A stretch of 64,000 bases of DNA. Origin: Chaunax sp. Z400. Lineage: Eukaryota; Chordata; Actinopteri; Lophiiformes; Chaunacidae. The stretch covers positions 28,775,899 to 28,839,898 of the forward strand of contig CM075195.1 in assembly GCA_037577475.1 (NCBI GenBank). The letters run 5' to 3'. Below the pieces are notes generated by a model. It had not been told where the DNA came from. It saw only the letters and a list, made by a program, of their open reading frames with translations, and ran no database searches. Positions 31,650 through 43,839 of the stretch are shown here, piece by piece (position 1 is the first letter of the stretch; every line of letters begins with the position of its first letter). Position numbers and translations under genes: made by a program.

Positions 31650-31740
31650 ATCTAGAACAGTCCTGTGGTCTGATGAGTCAACATTTGAAAATCTTTTTGA
31701 AAATCATGGACGACATGTCCTCCGGGCTAAAAAGGAGGAA
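31650..31740 (+). mobile_element. Tc1/mariner-type transposase scrap
   Basis: Reads LWSDES-T-F-E-N…ENHGRHVLRAKKEE: the second catalytic-box region of the same transposase family as the element at 35,481-40,061. That element lacks this part. Only about 90 bp remain, joined directly to a LINE fragment. Confidence 0.6.
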
Positions 31741-31744
31741 TTCT

Positions 31745-32255
31745 CCTGGTACTCCAGATTGCCAGTCCATCCGTGCAGTAAACTATAGTAAAGCCGAAGT
31801 TAAAAGTAAAATTATGTCAGAAATGGTAAAGAAGCGGAAGGAGAAATGGAACAAGGAAACTAAAGGAAGACATTTTCACAGTATTCAAAGGAGGGTAGGA
31901 GAAATGTGAGGAATTAGCAGAAATTAAAAAAAAGAAGACATCATATCAAGAATGAGATTTGGATGTACCCATCCCAATAGTACACTCAAGCTAATTGGTG
32001 AACATGCAACTGCTCTATGTCAATATTGTAAGAAGAGTGCATCATATGTGAGTCAAAAGAACTGCTACAGTTAAACTCAGGGCATTTGGGGTATTGAGCT
32101 ATATTTACATTTTTTTTAAGAAAGACAGGCCTTAGCAAGAGAATAATATGAAATAACCCACTAGACTCTTGCCAATCCACCCTCCATTCCAGAAGGTGGC
32201 GGTAATACACCAAAATGTTGTTTGCCTACCAGCAAAAGAACAGCAACAAAAGAAG
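31745..32255 (+). mobile_element. 5'-truncated LINE 3' end, same family as 26.7-28.7 kb
   Basis: Contains KIMSEMVKKRKEKWNKETKG, RHFHSIQRRVG, SRMRFGCTHPNSTLKLIGEH and a C-x2-C (CQYC) motif. The tail gaaggtggcggtaatacacc ends in aacaaaagaagaag. Stops and frameshifts are present. It ends about 10 bp before the crebzf 5' region. Confidence 0.7.
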
Positions 32256-32386
32256 AAGTCCGCATGGTCGACGTCGGTCTCGTCCTCAGAAGCCAAACCG
32301 GACCATTGTTGTCTTCAGCTTCCAGCACAGAGTCATCAATAGACGTTGTTTATTTTTTGCAATAATTTTTTTCCGATCAGGACGGT
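32256..32386 (+). promoter_or_regulatory. crebzf: crebzf promoter and non-coding exon 1 (candidate)
   Basis: Contains ggtcgacgtcggtctcg (a CRE-like GACGTC) and a splice donor (gacg/GTAAGT at about 32,385). The next acceptor, ttttccacag, is at 33,310, just before the coding exon. The exact start is not determined. Confidence 0.45.
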
Positions 32387-33087
32387 AAGTTTTAGGTTGC
32401 AGATGTTCCGGTAAAAGATACCGCGTCATTCGTCAATTGAGTTGAGTAACGCCGCTTAGCTTCAGTCGACGTTAGCTAGCCAAGCTGAGTTAGCTAAGCG
32501 CGATATAACGAAAAGTGTGCCCGCCGATTAAACAGCTTACGAAATTAAGGTAAATACTGGACATTGTAGGTACAAGTTGACTTGTATAAAGGCACCAGAC
32601 TAGTCAAACATAATTGAAATGAACTAGGACTAATTAATCAACGTTAGCTGGTCGCTAAAGCAAATGCTGCTTTGGATGTTTAAGCCTTGTTAGCAAGGTA
32701 ATGTAACACTGAACGTAACGAATAAAGTTATTCATTCTTATTGAATGACTTACTGCAAATGATTTAACGGATTTGTGGATAGTGACGTATATGTGTGACA
32801 AGGCCAAGTATATACACCGTAAAGCATCATACAGTGCTAATGCTATTGGGCCCTGACGTAGGCAGTGAGCCAGTTACGTTGGTAATACGTTTAGCTCACA
32901 TGCTCTTGTATGAAAATGGAGGATGTAGGTCGCGGCCAGCCCTAAATGCTAAAGACCTTTTTTGCACGTATAGTGCATTGAAAACACATTATTTTGTTAA
33001 ATTACTATTTAAATCAAGTTACCAAGATCATAGATTACACTTTAACAGAGCCAAACTTTACGGTGAAACTATATTTATGAAGAAGTA

Positions 33088-33132
<45 letters not shown>

Positions 33133-33310
33133 TATGCTGCTATATTAAGTGTCATGATTGACTGAAACTTATCACAATTCAGTACTCGGTTCACAATGAG
33201 GTATAGATTTATTTATAGTGAAAATGCTAAGATGAATTAATTCCTTTGGAATGAAGTTGTAAATAGCAGCAGGGTTTCCGACTAACTAATCATTTGTTTA
33301 TTTTCCACAG
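32387..33310 (+). other. Intron 1 of crebzf
   Basis: From GTAAGT to ttttccacag. It holds a (TA)n microsatellite (33,088-33,127) and no coding sequence; the 97-codon ORF at 32,795-33,088 has no recognisable motif. Confidence 0.5.
33088..33127. repeat. (TA)n microsatellite
   Basis: About 20 TA units in crebzf intron 1. Confidence 0.9.
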
Positions 33311-33369
33311 GTGAAGAATCACAAGATATAATTCGAACAGTGTCTTTGCGGTGCCTCTATCAAACCACA

Positions 33370-34155
33370 ATGATCACTAGAAGAAGAGGCCGCACTATGA
33401 ACAACCCAGAGGTACAGTCGTTGGAGGTTGAAGTGGTCGATGCTGTGCAAACTGACAAAGATCTCCCAAGTCTGTCTGAGAGGTTCCCTGCTGATGACAT
33501 TGACACAGCTGGAATGGAGCTAGAGGACCTCTTTGGAATGGAAGACTTAAAATGGACTCTTGAAAGGGATTCTGGTTCCTCATTCTTTGATATTGACGTG
33601 GCTGATCTTGGTGTGTGCAGTGTCAATGATCAAGATTCCGGGATGGAAGCTTCAGTAGCCTCTTCTCCAGAGAGAATGTCATCTGACTTGCTGATCAAGA
33701 ACAGAAAACTCCAGTCAAGCCACATGATCAATAAAAACGCCATTGCCGCCAGAATGAATCGTCTGAAGAAGAAAGAATATGTGACCAGTTTGGAGAGGAA
33801 AGTTGGCATCCTATCAACAGAAAACAGCGTCCTCAAACAGGAGCATTCACAGCTGACCAAGAGAGTGGAAGAGTTGGAAGATGAGACCAGGTACTTGAGA
33901 GCTGTGCTGGCCAATGAGAGCATGTTAGCCCAGCTCTTGTCCAGACTAAGCGGTATGAATGGGATGAAATTATCTTCCTCGCTTTTCCAGGGGTTCGACT
34001 CAAACGACCACGACTATGCCTTACCCAGAAAGCGTGTTAAGGTGGAGGAGAAAGATACATCTGGTGGCGTGTGTCTGCATGTGGACAAGAACCGTGTCTC
34101 AGTGGAGTTCTGCACTAAGTGTGCAAAGAGTGCAAGCGCATCACCTAAAATGTAG
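33370..34155 (+). CDS. crebzf: CREBZF (Zhangfei) bZIP transcription regulator
   Basis: A 261-residue protein from ATG 33370 (acaATGa, A at -3). The open frame extends upstream to GTG 33340 but without an ATG. CREBZF is a nuclear bZIP protein that binds HCF-1 and modulates ATF/CREB and nuclear-receptor activity. The N-terminal acidic region holds GMELEDLFGMEDLKW. The basic region at about 121-136 (NKNAIAARMNRLKKKEY) has the bZIP Asn and Ala-Ala, but Asn where most bZIPs have Ser/Cys before Arg. The leucine zipper is about 137-185 (VEELEDETRYLRAVLANES). The HCF-binding motif DHDY is at 213-216. The C-terminus is conserved (GGVCLHVDKNRVSVEFC). It is a single coding exon and shorter than human CREBZF (354 aa). 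Confidence 0.95.
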   Translation: MITRRRGRTMNNPEVQSLEVEVVDAVQTDKDLPSLSERFPADDIDTAGMELEDLFGMEDLKWTLERDSGSSFFDIDVADLGVCSVNDQDSGMEASVASSPERMSSDLLIKNRKLQSSHMINKNAIAARMNRLKKKEYVTSLERKVGILSTENSVLKQEHSQLTKRVEELEDETRYLRAVLANESMLAQLLSRLSGMNGMKLSSSLFQGFDSNDHDYALPRKRVKVEEKDTSGGVCLHVDKNRVSVEFCTKCAKSASASPKM

Positions 34156-35480
34156 GGTCAAGTACCTCTCTGTTTTCAGATATTGACTGAACTTAATAAG
34201 GCTCAGTGTACTGAACTTCTTGAGGATGGATGAACACTGTTGAATTTGTTAAAATTACCCAATAAGTACTCAATGTGCATGTGTTTTTTTGTGATGATGG
34301 GTTGAGTACACGTTACTGCTAAACCTTGTTGACAGTTTCTTCTAGGTAATGGTTGATCCACCATGCGGGATGAGTGGCTTTCTGAACACCTTTGCCTGCT
34401 TGACTCCATGGTAAGGATCAGAAAAGAAACTTCTTTGTTGTTTTGGTTATTCTTGTTCTGGCATTCCACAAACAACCTCAGTACTTCTGTTTTAAAGAGT
34501 CCCTGCTCCCTTTTGAGTAAGTTTTGAGTATTTCACAATTTCTTTAATTTATCATTTGTAATAGGAAGTTATTTGATTTTGGTTAAAATGTGACTGAGTT
34601 AAATCAGAGTATTCTGAATGCCAAGATGTCAAGATAGAGGTGAAGGTCCACAAAGAGTGACCATGATTAAGCCGTCAAATTGGAAATGTAATAATTCAAC
34701 GAAAAGGATCAAATCTGTATGTCCTTTGTTTGGTAAGACTTGATCTCTTTGTGAACCAGCACCATTGTACAGAAGAATACTTTCATTTAGCACCGCCTGT
34801 TTTTCTTTATGCTGAAGTGGATTCTGCTGGTGGAAGGGGAAGAGGCTGGACAAGCAGCTGCCGACGCGGCCTGGTATTTTTTTTAAAGGTAGTATCGGTA
34901 ACAAGTGGTATATGTTAAATTATATATTTCACCAATAATCCACAACATGTGTAGCTGTAGATCGTGTCAGGGTTGCTCATGCAGCTTTTTGAGAGGCTGA
35001 CAGCTGCACCATTACTTGGAGAAACGCTACCAAAGGAGGCTTAATTGTCTCAAAATTCTCATGTTTGTTGAATATACTTGAGTGTATCAATTAAATCCAT
35101 CCAAAATGATTTGCTTTAAACTGTAAAATTTCCAGTTTTGATCAAGTGGAACAAATTGTAAATGTGTATATAAGTTTGATAATGTAGTGTTTGCGGTAAA
35201 TGACATTTGAGAAATGTTAAACAAATAAATCATATTTTCATTATGTTTTAAGCTACAAATATCTACTGTGTCTTTTTGTGTACTTTTGATATTAATGCAT
35301 CTCTCTTTCTCTTTCTAAACAGCAAGCTCTCTGCCGATAAAGGTCTTACTTTTCCTGAACATTTGGGTCAAGTCTGGTAAAGGTTGTCAAAAAAATAGAA
35401 TGACCTCATTTGGTGAAAGTACTGGAGTGTGAAAGGTCCTACGGTGACTTAACATTTTGCCTGTCCTATCATCACTACTA
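34156..35480 (+). other. crebzf 3'UTR and downstream DNA
   Basis: AATAAA at about 35,224-35,229 is a plausible polyadenylation signal for a 1.1-kb 3'UTR. A possible alternative exon (34,347-34,389, between cttctag and GTAAGG) could reflect alternative splicing. No other gene seen. Confidence 0.4.
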
Positions 35481-35978
35481 CAGCCCCATTTCCAAAATAG
35501 TTCGGACGCTGTGTAAAATATAAATAGAAACCGAATGTGATGATTTGCAAAACAGTGAAACCCCATATTTAATTGGAAAATAGCACAAAGACAAAATATC
35601 ACATGTTGAAAATGAGAAATTTCATTGTTCTTTGAAAATTCTGTGCCTATTTTGAATTTGATGCCAGCAACACGTTTCAAAAAAGTTGGGACAGTGCCAA
35701 CAAAAGAAGTGAAATGCTAAAAGAATTAATGAGGTTAACTGGCAACGGGTTAGTAACATGATTGAGAATAAAAAGAGCATCAGAGAGGCTGAGTGTTTCT
35801 GAAGTAAAGATGGGGAGGGGTTCACCACTCTGTGAAAGACTGCTGGAAAACAGTGCAACAACTTAAGAATAATGTTTCTCAACCTAAAATTGCAAAGAAT
35901 TTATGGATTTCATCATCTACAGAAACAATCATTAAAAGAAAAATCTCTACCAAGTGACAAGGCTTGAAAACCATTATA

Positions 35979-38900
35979 TAGTGGACATCGCTGTATTAAA
36001 AACAGACAGGATTCTGTAGTGGACATCGCTGCATTAAAAACAGACAGGATTCTGTAGTGGACATCACTGCATTAAAAACAGACAGGATTCTGTAGTGACA
36101 TCACTGTATTAAAAACAGACAGGATTCTGTAGTGGACATCGCTGCATTAAAAACAGACAGGATTCTGTAGTGGACATCGCTGTATTAAAAACAGACAGGA
36201 TTCTGTAGTGGACATCGCTGCATTAAAAACAGACAGGATTCTGTAGTGGACATCGCTGCATTAAAAACAGACAGGATTCTGTAGTGGACATCACTGTATT
36301 AAAAACAGACAGGATTCTGTGGTGGACATCACTACATTAAAAACAGACAGGATTCTGTAGTGGACATCACTGCATTAAAAACAGACAGGATTCTGTAGTG
36401 GACATCACTGCATTAAAAACAGACAGGATTCTGTAGTGGACATCACTGTATTAAAAACAGACAGGATTCTGTAGTGGACATCACTGTATTAAAAACAGAC
36501 AGGATTCTGTAGTGGACATCACTGTATTAAAAACAGACAGGATTCTGTAGTGGACATCACTGTATTAAAAACAGACAGGATTCTGTAGTGGACATCACTA
36601 CATTAAAAACAGACAGGATTCTGTAGTGGACATCACTGCATTAAAAACAGACAGGATTCTGTAGTGGACATCACTGTATTAAAAACAGACAGGATTCTGT
36701 AGTGGACATCACTGCATTAAAAACAGACAGGATTCTGTAGTGGACATCACTACATTAAAAACAGGATTCTGTAGTGGACATCACTACATTAAAAACAGGA
36801 TTCTGTAGTGGACATCACTGTATTAAAAACAGACAGGATTCTGTAGTGACATCACTGTATTAAAAACAGACAGGACTCTGTAGTGGACATCACTACATTA
36901 AAAACAGACAGGATTCTGTAGTGGACATCACTACATTAAAAACAGACAGGATTCTGTAGTGGACATCACTACATTAAAAACAGGATTCTGTAGTGGACAT
37001 CACTGTATTAAAAACAGACAGGACTCTGTAGTGGACATCACTACATTAAAAACAGACAGGATTCTGTAGTGGACATCACTACATTAAAAACAGGATTCTG
37101 TAGTGGACATCACTGTATTAAAAACAGACAGGACTCTGTAGTGGACATCACTGTATTAAAAACAGACAGGATTCTGTAGTGGACATCACTGCATTAAAAA
37201 CAGACAGGATTCTGTAGTGGACATCACTGTATTAAAAACAGACAGGACTGTAGTGGACATCACTGTATTAAAAACAGACAGGACTCTGTAGTGGACATCA
37301 CTACATTAAAAACAGACAGGATTCTGTAGTGGACATCACTACATTAAAAACAGACAGGATTCTGTAGTGGACATCACTGCATTAAAAACAGACAGGATTC
37401 TGTAGTGGACATCACTGTATTAAAAACAGACAGGACTCTGTAGTGGACATCACTGCATTAAAAACAGACAGGATTCTGTAGTGGACATCGCTGTATTAAA
37501 AACAGACAGGATTCTGTAGTGGACATCACTGCATTAAAAACAGACAGGATTCTGTAGTGGACATCACTGTATTAAAAACAGACAGGACTGTAGTGGACAT
37601 CACTGTATTAAAAACAGACAGGACTCTGTAGTGGACATCACTACATTAAAAACAGACAGGATTCTGTAGTGGACATCACTACATTAAAAACAGACAGGAT
37701 TCTGTAGTGGACATCACTGCATTAAAAACAGACAGGATTCTGTAGTGGACATCACTGTATTAAAAACAGACAGGACTCTGTAGTGGACATCACTGCATTA
37801 AAAACAGACAGGATTCTGTAGTGGACATCGCTGTATTAAAAACAGACAGGATTCTGTAGTGGACATCACTGCATTAAAAACAGACAGGATTCTGTAGTGG
37901 ACATCACTGTATTAAAAACAGACAGGACTGTAGTGGACATCACTGTATTAAAAACAGACAGGACTCTGTAGTGGACATCACTACATTAAAAACAGACAGG
38001 ATTCTGTAGTGGACATCACTACATTAAAAACAGACAGGATTCTGTAGTGGACATCACTGCATTAAAAACAGACAGGATTCTGTAGTGGACATCACTGTAT
38101 TAAAAACAGACAGGACTCTGTAGTGGACATCACTGTATTAAAAACAGACAGGACTCTGTAGTGGACATCACTACATTAAAAACAGACAGGATTCTGTAGT
38201 GGACATCACTGCATTAAAAACAGACCGGATTCTGTAGTGGACATCACTGTATTAAAAACACAGGATTCTGTAGTGAACATCGCTGCATTAAAAACAGACC
38301 GGATTCTGTAGTGGACATCACTGCATTAAAAACAGACAGGATTCTGTAGTGGACATCACTGTATTAAAAACAGACAGGATTCTGTAGTGGACATCACTGC
38401 ATTAAAAACAGACAGGATTCTGTAGTGGACATCACTGCATTAAAAACAGACAGGATTCTGTAGTGAACATCGCTGTATTAAAAACAGACAGGATTCTGTA
38501 GTGACATCACTGTATTAAAAACAGACAGGATTCTGTAGTGGACATCACTGTATTAAAAACACAGGATTCTGTAGTGGACATCACTGTATTAAAAACAGAC
38601 AGGATTCTGTAGTGACATCACTGCATTAAAAACAGACAGGATTCTGTAGTGGACATCACTGCATTAAAAACAGACAGGATTCTGTAGTGGACATCACTGC
38701 ATTAAAAACAGACAGGATTCTGTAGTGACATCACTACATTAAAAACAGACAGGATTCTGTAGTGGACATCACTGCATTAAAAACACAGGATTCTGTAGTG
38801 GACATCGCTGTATTAAAAACAGACAGGATTCTGTAGTGACATCACTGTATTAAAAACAGACAGGATTCTGTAGTGGACATCACTGTATTAAAAACACAGG

Positions 38901-39461
38901 ATTCTGTAGTGGACATCACTGTATTAAAAACACAGGATTCTGTAGTGGACATCACTACATTAAAAACAGACAGGATTCTGTAGTGGACATCGCTGTATTA
39001 AAAACAGACAGGATTCTGTAGTGACATCACTGTATTAAAAACAGACAGGATTCTGTAGTGGACATCACTGTATTAAAAACACAGGATTCTGTAGTGGACA
39101 TCACTGTATTAAAAACACAGGATTCTGTAGTGGACATCACTACATTAAAAACAGACAGGATTCTGTAGTGGACATCACTACATTAAAAACAGACAGGATT
39201 CTGTAGTGGACATCACTGTATTAAAAACAGACAGGATTCTGTAGTGGACATCACTGCATTAAGAACAGAGAGGATTCTGTAGTGGACATCACTGTATTAA
39301 AAACAGACAGGATTCTGTAGTGAGATCACTGTATTAAAAACAGACAGGATTCTGTAGTGGACATCACTGCATTAAAAACAGACAGGATTCTGTAGTGGAC
39401 ATCACTGCATTAAAAACAGACAGGATTCTGTAGTGGACATCACTGTATTAAAAACAGACAG
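35979..39461 (+). repeat. 38-bp satellite derived from the transposase gene
   Basis: About 92 units. The unit reads tgtagtggacatcactgtat then taaaaacagacaggattc. Variants have tacatt/tgcatt/tgtatt, shortened units (aaaaacaggattc), and gactct for gattct. In frame, one unit encodes (L/I)KNRQDSVVDIT, which corresponds to a transposase segment (IKNRHxSVKDIT-like) just after the DNA-binding domain. The unit is not a multiple of three, so the array does not encode a protein. Confidence 0.93.
37150..38135 (+). repeat. 340-bp higher-order repeat inside the 38-bp satellite
   Basis: The shortened unit gacaggactgtagtgg recurs at 37,241, 37,581 and 37,921, exactly 340 bp apart, and intervening variants recur in the same order. 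This equals eight 38-bp units plus one 36-bp unit, present about 2.9 times. Confidence 0.9.
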
Positions 39462-39860
39462 TTTAATTATAAGTATAATTGCACATGCCATGGGTAACCT
39501 GCACATTTGTGAAGGCACCATTAATGCTGAACCATATAAACAGGTTTTGGAGCAACATATGCTGCCAAGTAGACAATGTGCAAAACAATGTCAAACCACA
39601 TTCTGCAGGTATTCCAACAGCAAGGCTCCATAGAAAAAGAGTCCGGTGCTAAACTGACCTGCCTGCAGTCCAGACTTGTCACCCATTGAAAATGTTTGGA
39701 GCTTTATGAAACGTAAAATAGGACAAAGGAGACCCTGAACTCTGGAGCAGCTGAAATCCTACATCAGACAAGAATGGAAAACATTCCACTTTAAAATGAC
39801 ATCAACTGGTCTCAGTTCCCAAACGCTGACAGAGTGTTGTTAAAAGAAGAGGTGATGCAA
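39461..39860 (+). pseudogene. C-terminal transposase remnant
   Basis: Reads AHAMGNLHICEGTINAE, YKQVLEQHMLPSRQ and, after a frameshift, CPACSPDLSPIENVWSFMKR (the final DDE catalytic region). Then come EQLKSYIRQEW and an internal stop. With the N-terminal part left of the array and the middle lost, the gene is dead. Confidence 0.85.
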
Positions 39861-40063
39861 AACAGTGGGAAACATGACCCTTTTACACGAATTTGCATCG
39901 AATTCGGAATGAGGATATAATTAAATTAGAATTTTCTGATTCAACATCTGAAATGTCTTTGTGTTTCAATTACATAAGGGATTTCATTGATTTGCAAATC
40001 ATTGCTTACTGTTTTTATTTACATTTTACACAATGTCCCAACTTTCTTGTAAAAGGGTTTGTA

Positions 40064-41099
40064 TCACTGCCCGTCTATCCAAGCTCATTTTTTAAAATGA
40101 CAATAGAAATAAGGTGGTGTTTTTCCAATCGGCCTGAGTCATTCTCTGGTTGCACCCTGCCAAGCTTGCTTAGATTCATTTCCAATACTATATCACAGCA
40201 GTAGGTTAGCTTGGTAGATTGGTTGATCAGGGCCAACTCTTGATTGTCTCAACCCCCTGTGAGAGAATGCTCATGTTTTTCAAAGTTCAACCTCAATCTC
40301 AGATCTTGTACAGACTTTGAGATATCAGCCCAACGTTAGTTGTACCTTGTGTGACCTTACTGATGTTTTTGCTTCACATTTAAAGCTTTCCACTGGGAAC
40401 CAGTTTTATTATAGGAAATATGCGCTTGTTACCGAGTTAGGGGAGCTTCAATAGTGGGGCTGTTCCTCCAGTGAAAGCAGGTTTAGTCAACTCGACACGG
40501 ACATATTCTGCCCTATTTGTTCAACAGATCAGTTTCATATTGCCAGGAAGAAGAGTATAAGGAGTAGCTAACTAGTCCCCTGCAGGAAAAAACCTGAGGC
40601 TGCACAGACCTACGTTAAATATATTGCAGTCAGTTTCCTTATTTGTTTGCTGTTGTAATATTTTTGAGAGCACAGACTGTTTTGAAGTCTTCTAGAAAAG
40701 TGTTCATGTACCTCTTATTCAGATTTGAAGGAATAGTTTGCATTTTGGGAAAGGCTAGCCTAGTTCTGTCCAAAGGTACTAAGGTGCATCTTCAAACACG
40801 TACTGCATCTCATTGAATCTGTGTTATTGCCAGGCCACCAGTGGAGACTAAAAAGTTACTGTAACCTGACAAAATAGTTTTTTTACATAACCCCCAACTG
40901 TAATTCCAAAAAAGTGCCTTTTTACAAATTTTTTTTGTATAGCTATACAAGATAAAACGTCCTAATTTGTGTTTAGGTGCTTGTTAGCAGCTTTATATTA
41001 GGACAAAGCCCTACCTGTGCCTGTTTTTGTTTTTTTAAGATACTCCCATCCCACATTGTATACAATAATCAATTGTAAATTCAATTGTAAACAATTGAA
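40064..41099. other. Intergenic DNA with decayed repeat
   Basis: About 40,735-40,800 (ggaatagtttgcattttggg … tagttctgtccaaaggt) is a decayed copy of the dispersed repeat also seen at 49.8, 51.0 and 63.5 kb. No gene. Confidence 0.4.
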
Positions 41100-41325
41100 T
41101 ACAATTTCCCCATTGTATTCATCCCACAGGGGGAAATTCTTTGTCTGCATTTGATCCATCCCTGAGGAGCAGTGGGCTGCCACTACATTGGCACCCGGGG
41201 AGCAGATTGAGATTCAGTATCTTGCTCAATGATACTTGTAGACTTGCTGAGGATTGAACCACCGAACTTTCATTCCCTGAATGACTGCTCTACCTCCTGA
41301 GCCACAGCCATCAAGTTTTCATGTT
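41100..41325 (+). repeat. Dispersed teleost repeat (GCATTTGATCCATCC type)
   Basis: Includes catttgatccatccctgagg, agcagtgggctgccac, ggcacccggggagcag and gattgaaccaccgaac. I recognise this as a frequent interspersed fish repeat. The gattgaaccacc box suggests a tRNA-like ancestry. Confidence 0.5.
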
Positions 41326-43375
41326 TTCATGCTACGTTAAGCTGCCTGCAGAGCTCCCCTTGACACTGCTGATTGTTATCTATATGTCAATATTTCTATT
41401 AAATAATTGGCTTATTTTGATTATGGGGTATTTAATTTGCCCATAATAATTCATAATTCTCCAACATCCATTTAGAAATTCCGCTGTAATATGCTTGTTG
41501 TAATCCAATATATTACATGCAGCACTCCTGTATGGTTTTATGTGATTTTGGTTTTCTTGTGCTAATAGTTATATACATATGCATTCATACGTGTTTTGTT
41601 GTTCAATTTTCTTATTGTTAATAGTGTAGTTTAAAGTAACTAATAAGGCTTAAGCGTGGAAAGAAAAAAAAACAAGTACAAGATTTAAAAGTGGCTATTC
41701 TCTACTGGGGTCTCCGTAGAAGTTTTCCAACTGTAGCTCCTTTTATTATACAGATAAGTCCCAAATGAACACTTGGCTGCACTGATCTTTACACATTATT
41801 ACACCACAAGTGAGAGGTGTCCTCTAGCACTCAAGTCAGATTATTGATGGTTAAAGTCATTTGGATTGGAAGAGGATTGAGAATTCAAGTGGGAATTTTG
41901 GAAACCTGTCTTGTAGACAGCATCATTATCATGCAGCTTGTTTTATATGCTGATATTTGGATGGCAGTAGTTTATATATATATACAGTATATATATAGCG
42001 TGACCATATCTGTTGCATTATGACAATATTTACTGTGATAGTAACAGAAACATTCAAGCTTTTAAAGGAATTAAACCAGCAAATAAAGACCTGCAGAGTT
42101 CAGCATCACTGTAAAGTGTTTAAGGTTTTGTAGCCATCTTACTGTAGAAAACAGTTGTCAGATAAGCAGCTACAGTGTATTTGATCATATGTAAATGTGG
42201 CCTATCCAAAATAACTACAGATGTGGCTCAGATTAATCAGTATAAAAGCTGCATACATGAAAGTTCCAGTTCCTGTCTGTATTTGGTACTGTCCCATTTT
42301 ATCATGTTCAATAGTCACATGCAGTAATAATCACAGGTCAACCTCTACAGGGAAATACAACACAATATAAAAAAAATTCTAAATAGTAAACGGCACTACT
42401 TCAGTGTTCGGTCATGAGAAAATAGTGACTTCTGATACATGGTCTGTAAAGAAAACCTGTTTTTATTTCAGAGCTATTCAAAATGATTTTTTTACATTTT
42501 CAAATATATTGAAAGGTTTTTGAGTTTGACTGATGACACCCTCATCAGAGACCATGACTTATTACCAATTTGGAAAAAGTAAAATTTTTGTAATTTTCAA
42601 AATGTGAAAAGGCACTTTACTGTATGGGAAATGTGTGTAAGGCTTCAAGAAAAAAAATGGAACACAATTTTTTAAAAATTCCAAATTCTCAACGAGAACC
42701 TCTTCAGTACATGGGAGATTTGTATATAAAGTTTGGTTAAAATATACTGAGCAACAGTAAAAATGCATAATTTTGTAGGATTTCATGCAGTCCTGTCCAT
42801 ATTAACTATCAAAGGCAAATTATGGTGCCGAGTTCCAACAATCATCATCCTCAGCATCCCAACTGCCTGGTCACAAGTTTTGTGGAAGCCGTGACATCAT
42901 CAGTTGTTTCACTAGGACATTAATTAGACCTGGTAAATTATCACCTTGACCAGGTCTTTTCCGTCATGCAGAAAAAAATCTCACAAACATCATCGTTTGC
43001 TCTGAAATGCACCAATGACTGTTATTTCTATGTTATGACTAAATGATGGTTATTCAGGATTTAACATGTTTTGGTTTTGAGAACTTAAAAATGTCATTTC
43101 TACGCTTGTATTAATAGATTAGGGCAAGTGAAAGGAAAATATTGGGTTTTTAAAAATGTGTGTTTTTAAAGTTGCTCAGTATATATTGAATAGTTTTTGA
43201 GAATGCATGTATATGCTGGAGGATAATAAATGAATGACTTTAATTTAATTAGTTCTAAGTTTAAACGCTTCAGTTTCAGGATTGTTGTATTGTGCATGTT
43301 AGTCACTGTTGCAGCTTATTCTGACATGAGAATATACCACTTGTCCAACTATAAGTCATGTAAATGGACTTCTTA
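41326..43375. other. AT-rich intergenic DNA
   Basis: No gene or recognised element. A short (TA)n run lies at about 41,970-41,998. Confidence 0.4.
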
Positions 43376-43560
43376 AAAAGCGCCTCTCTAGTCTGACTGA
43401 CCATTCAGAGCATTTTACAACAGAAGCTAGCATTCATATCATGAAAGGCTCCACCTGCTCATTAGGAGCAGTAAACATTCACACCAACAGTCACACACCA
43501 ATGGAACAGTATTTTAATTGGGAGACAGTATCTTGCCCGAGGACACTTCGACATGTATAC
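43376..43560 (+). repeat. Dispersed teleost repeat
   Basis: Includes aaaaagcgcctctctagtct, gaccattcagagcattttac and agtatcttgcccgaggacac. It resembles a repeat common in fish (…AAGCGCTTTTCTAGTC…CTTGCCCAAGGACAC…). Confidence 0.5.
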
Positions 43561-43839
43561 TGTTTGTAATCTAAATACTCTAAGGCTTACTCCTGTCAAA
43601 CCGTATGCATTGATTGTCTTCTGACAGCCTTTTTTCTTTAGCAGAAATAATGGTAATTGTGCTCTTATTGATTTTTACACATCACAAAAGAGAAAAGAGT
43701 CAGACTGAAAATAGATGTGAGGTGGTTCTTTGCCCTGAACCATCGGAGGTGTCAACAGGACGATAAGGGCAGCGTGAAAAATATGCGAGCAAAGGATGTG
43801 AAATATTTATCATAAATAATACAAATACTTAATTTATTA

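Larger units (their letters stand above)
35481..40061 (+). mobile_element. Tc1/mariner-type element (ISRm11-like) swollen by an internal satellite
   Basis: Left end TACAGCCCCATTTCCAAAAT…GTGTAAAAT. Right end reversed TACAAACCCTTTTACAAGAA…GTGTAAAAT. These are about 41-bp imperfect terminal inverted repeats with TA at both borders (35,479-35,480 and 40,062-40,063). The internal sequence matches a common teleost family (cagccccatttccaaaa… gttgggacag…) that I place near TcMar-ISRm11. The element is 4,581 bp because 3,483 bp of its middle is a 38-bp satellite. Confidence 0.85.

Noticed and set aside
32795..33088. 97-codon plus ORF
   Set aside because: It lies in the presumed crebzf intron, starts weakly and has no domain.
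33340..33369. Ten extra N-terminal codons for crebzf
   Set aside because: The codon at 33340 is GTG. The first ATG with good context is 33370.
35979..39461. CRISPR-like array (regular 38-bp repeats)
   Set aside because: There are no unique spacers. Units are directly tandem and derive from transposase sequence in a vertebrate genome.
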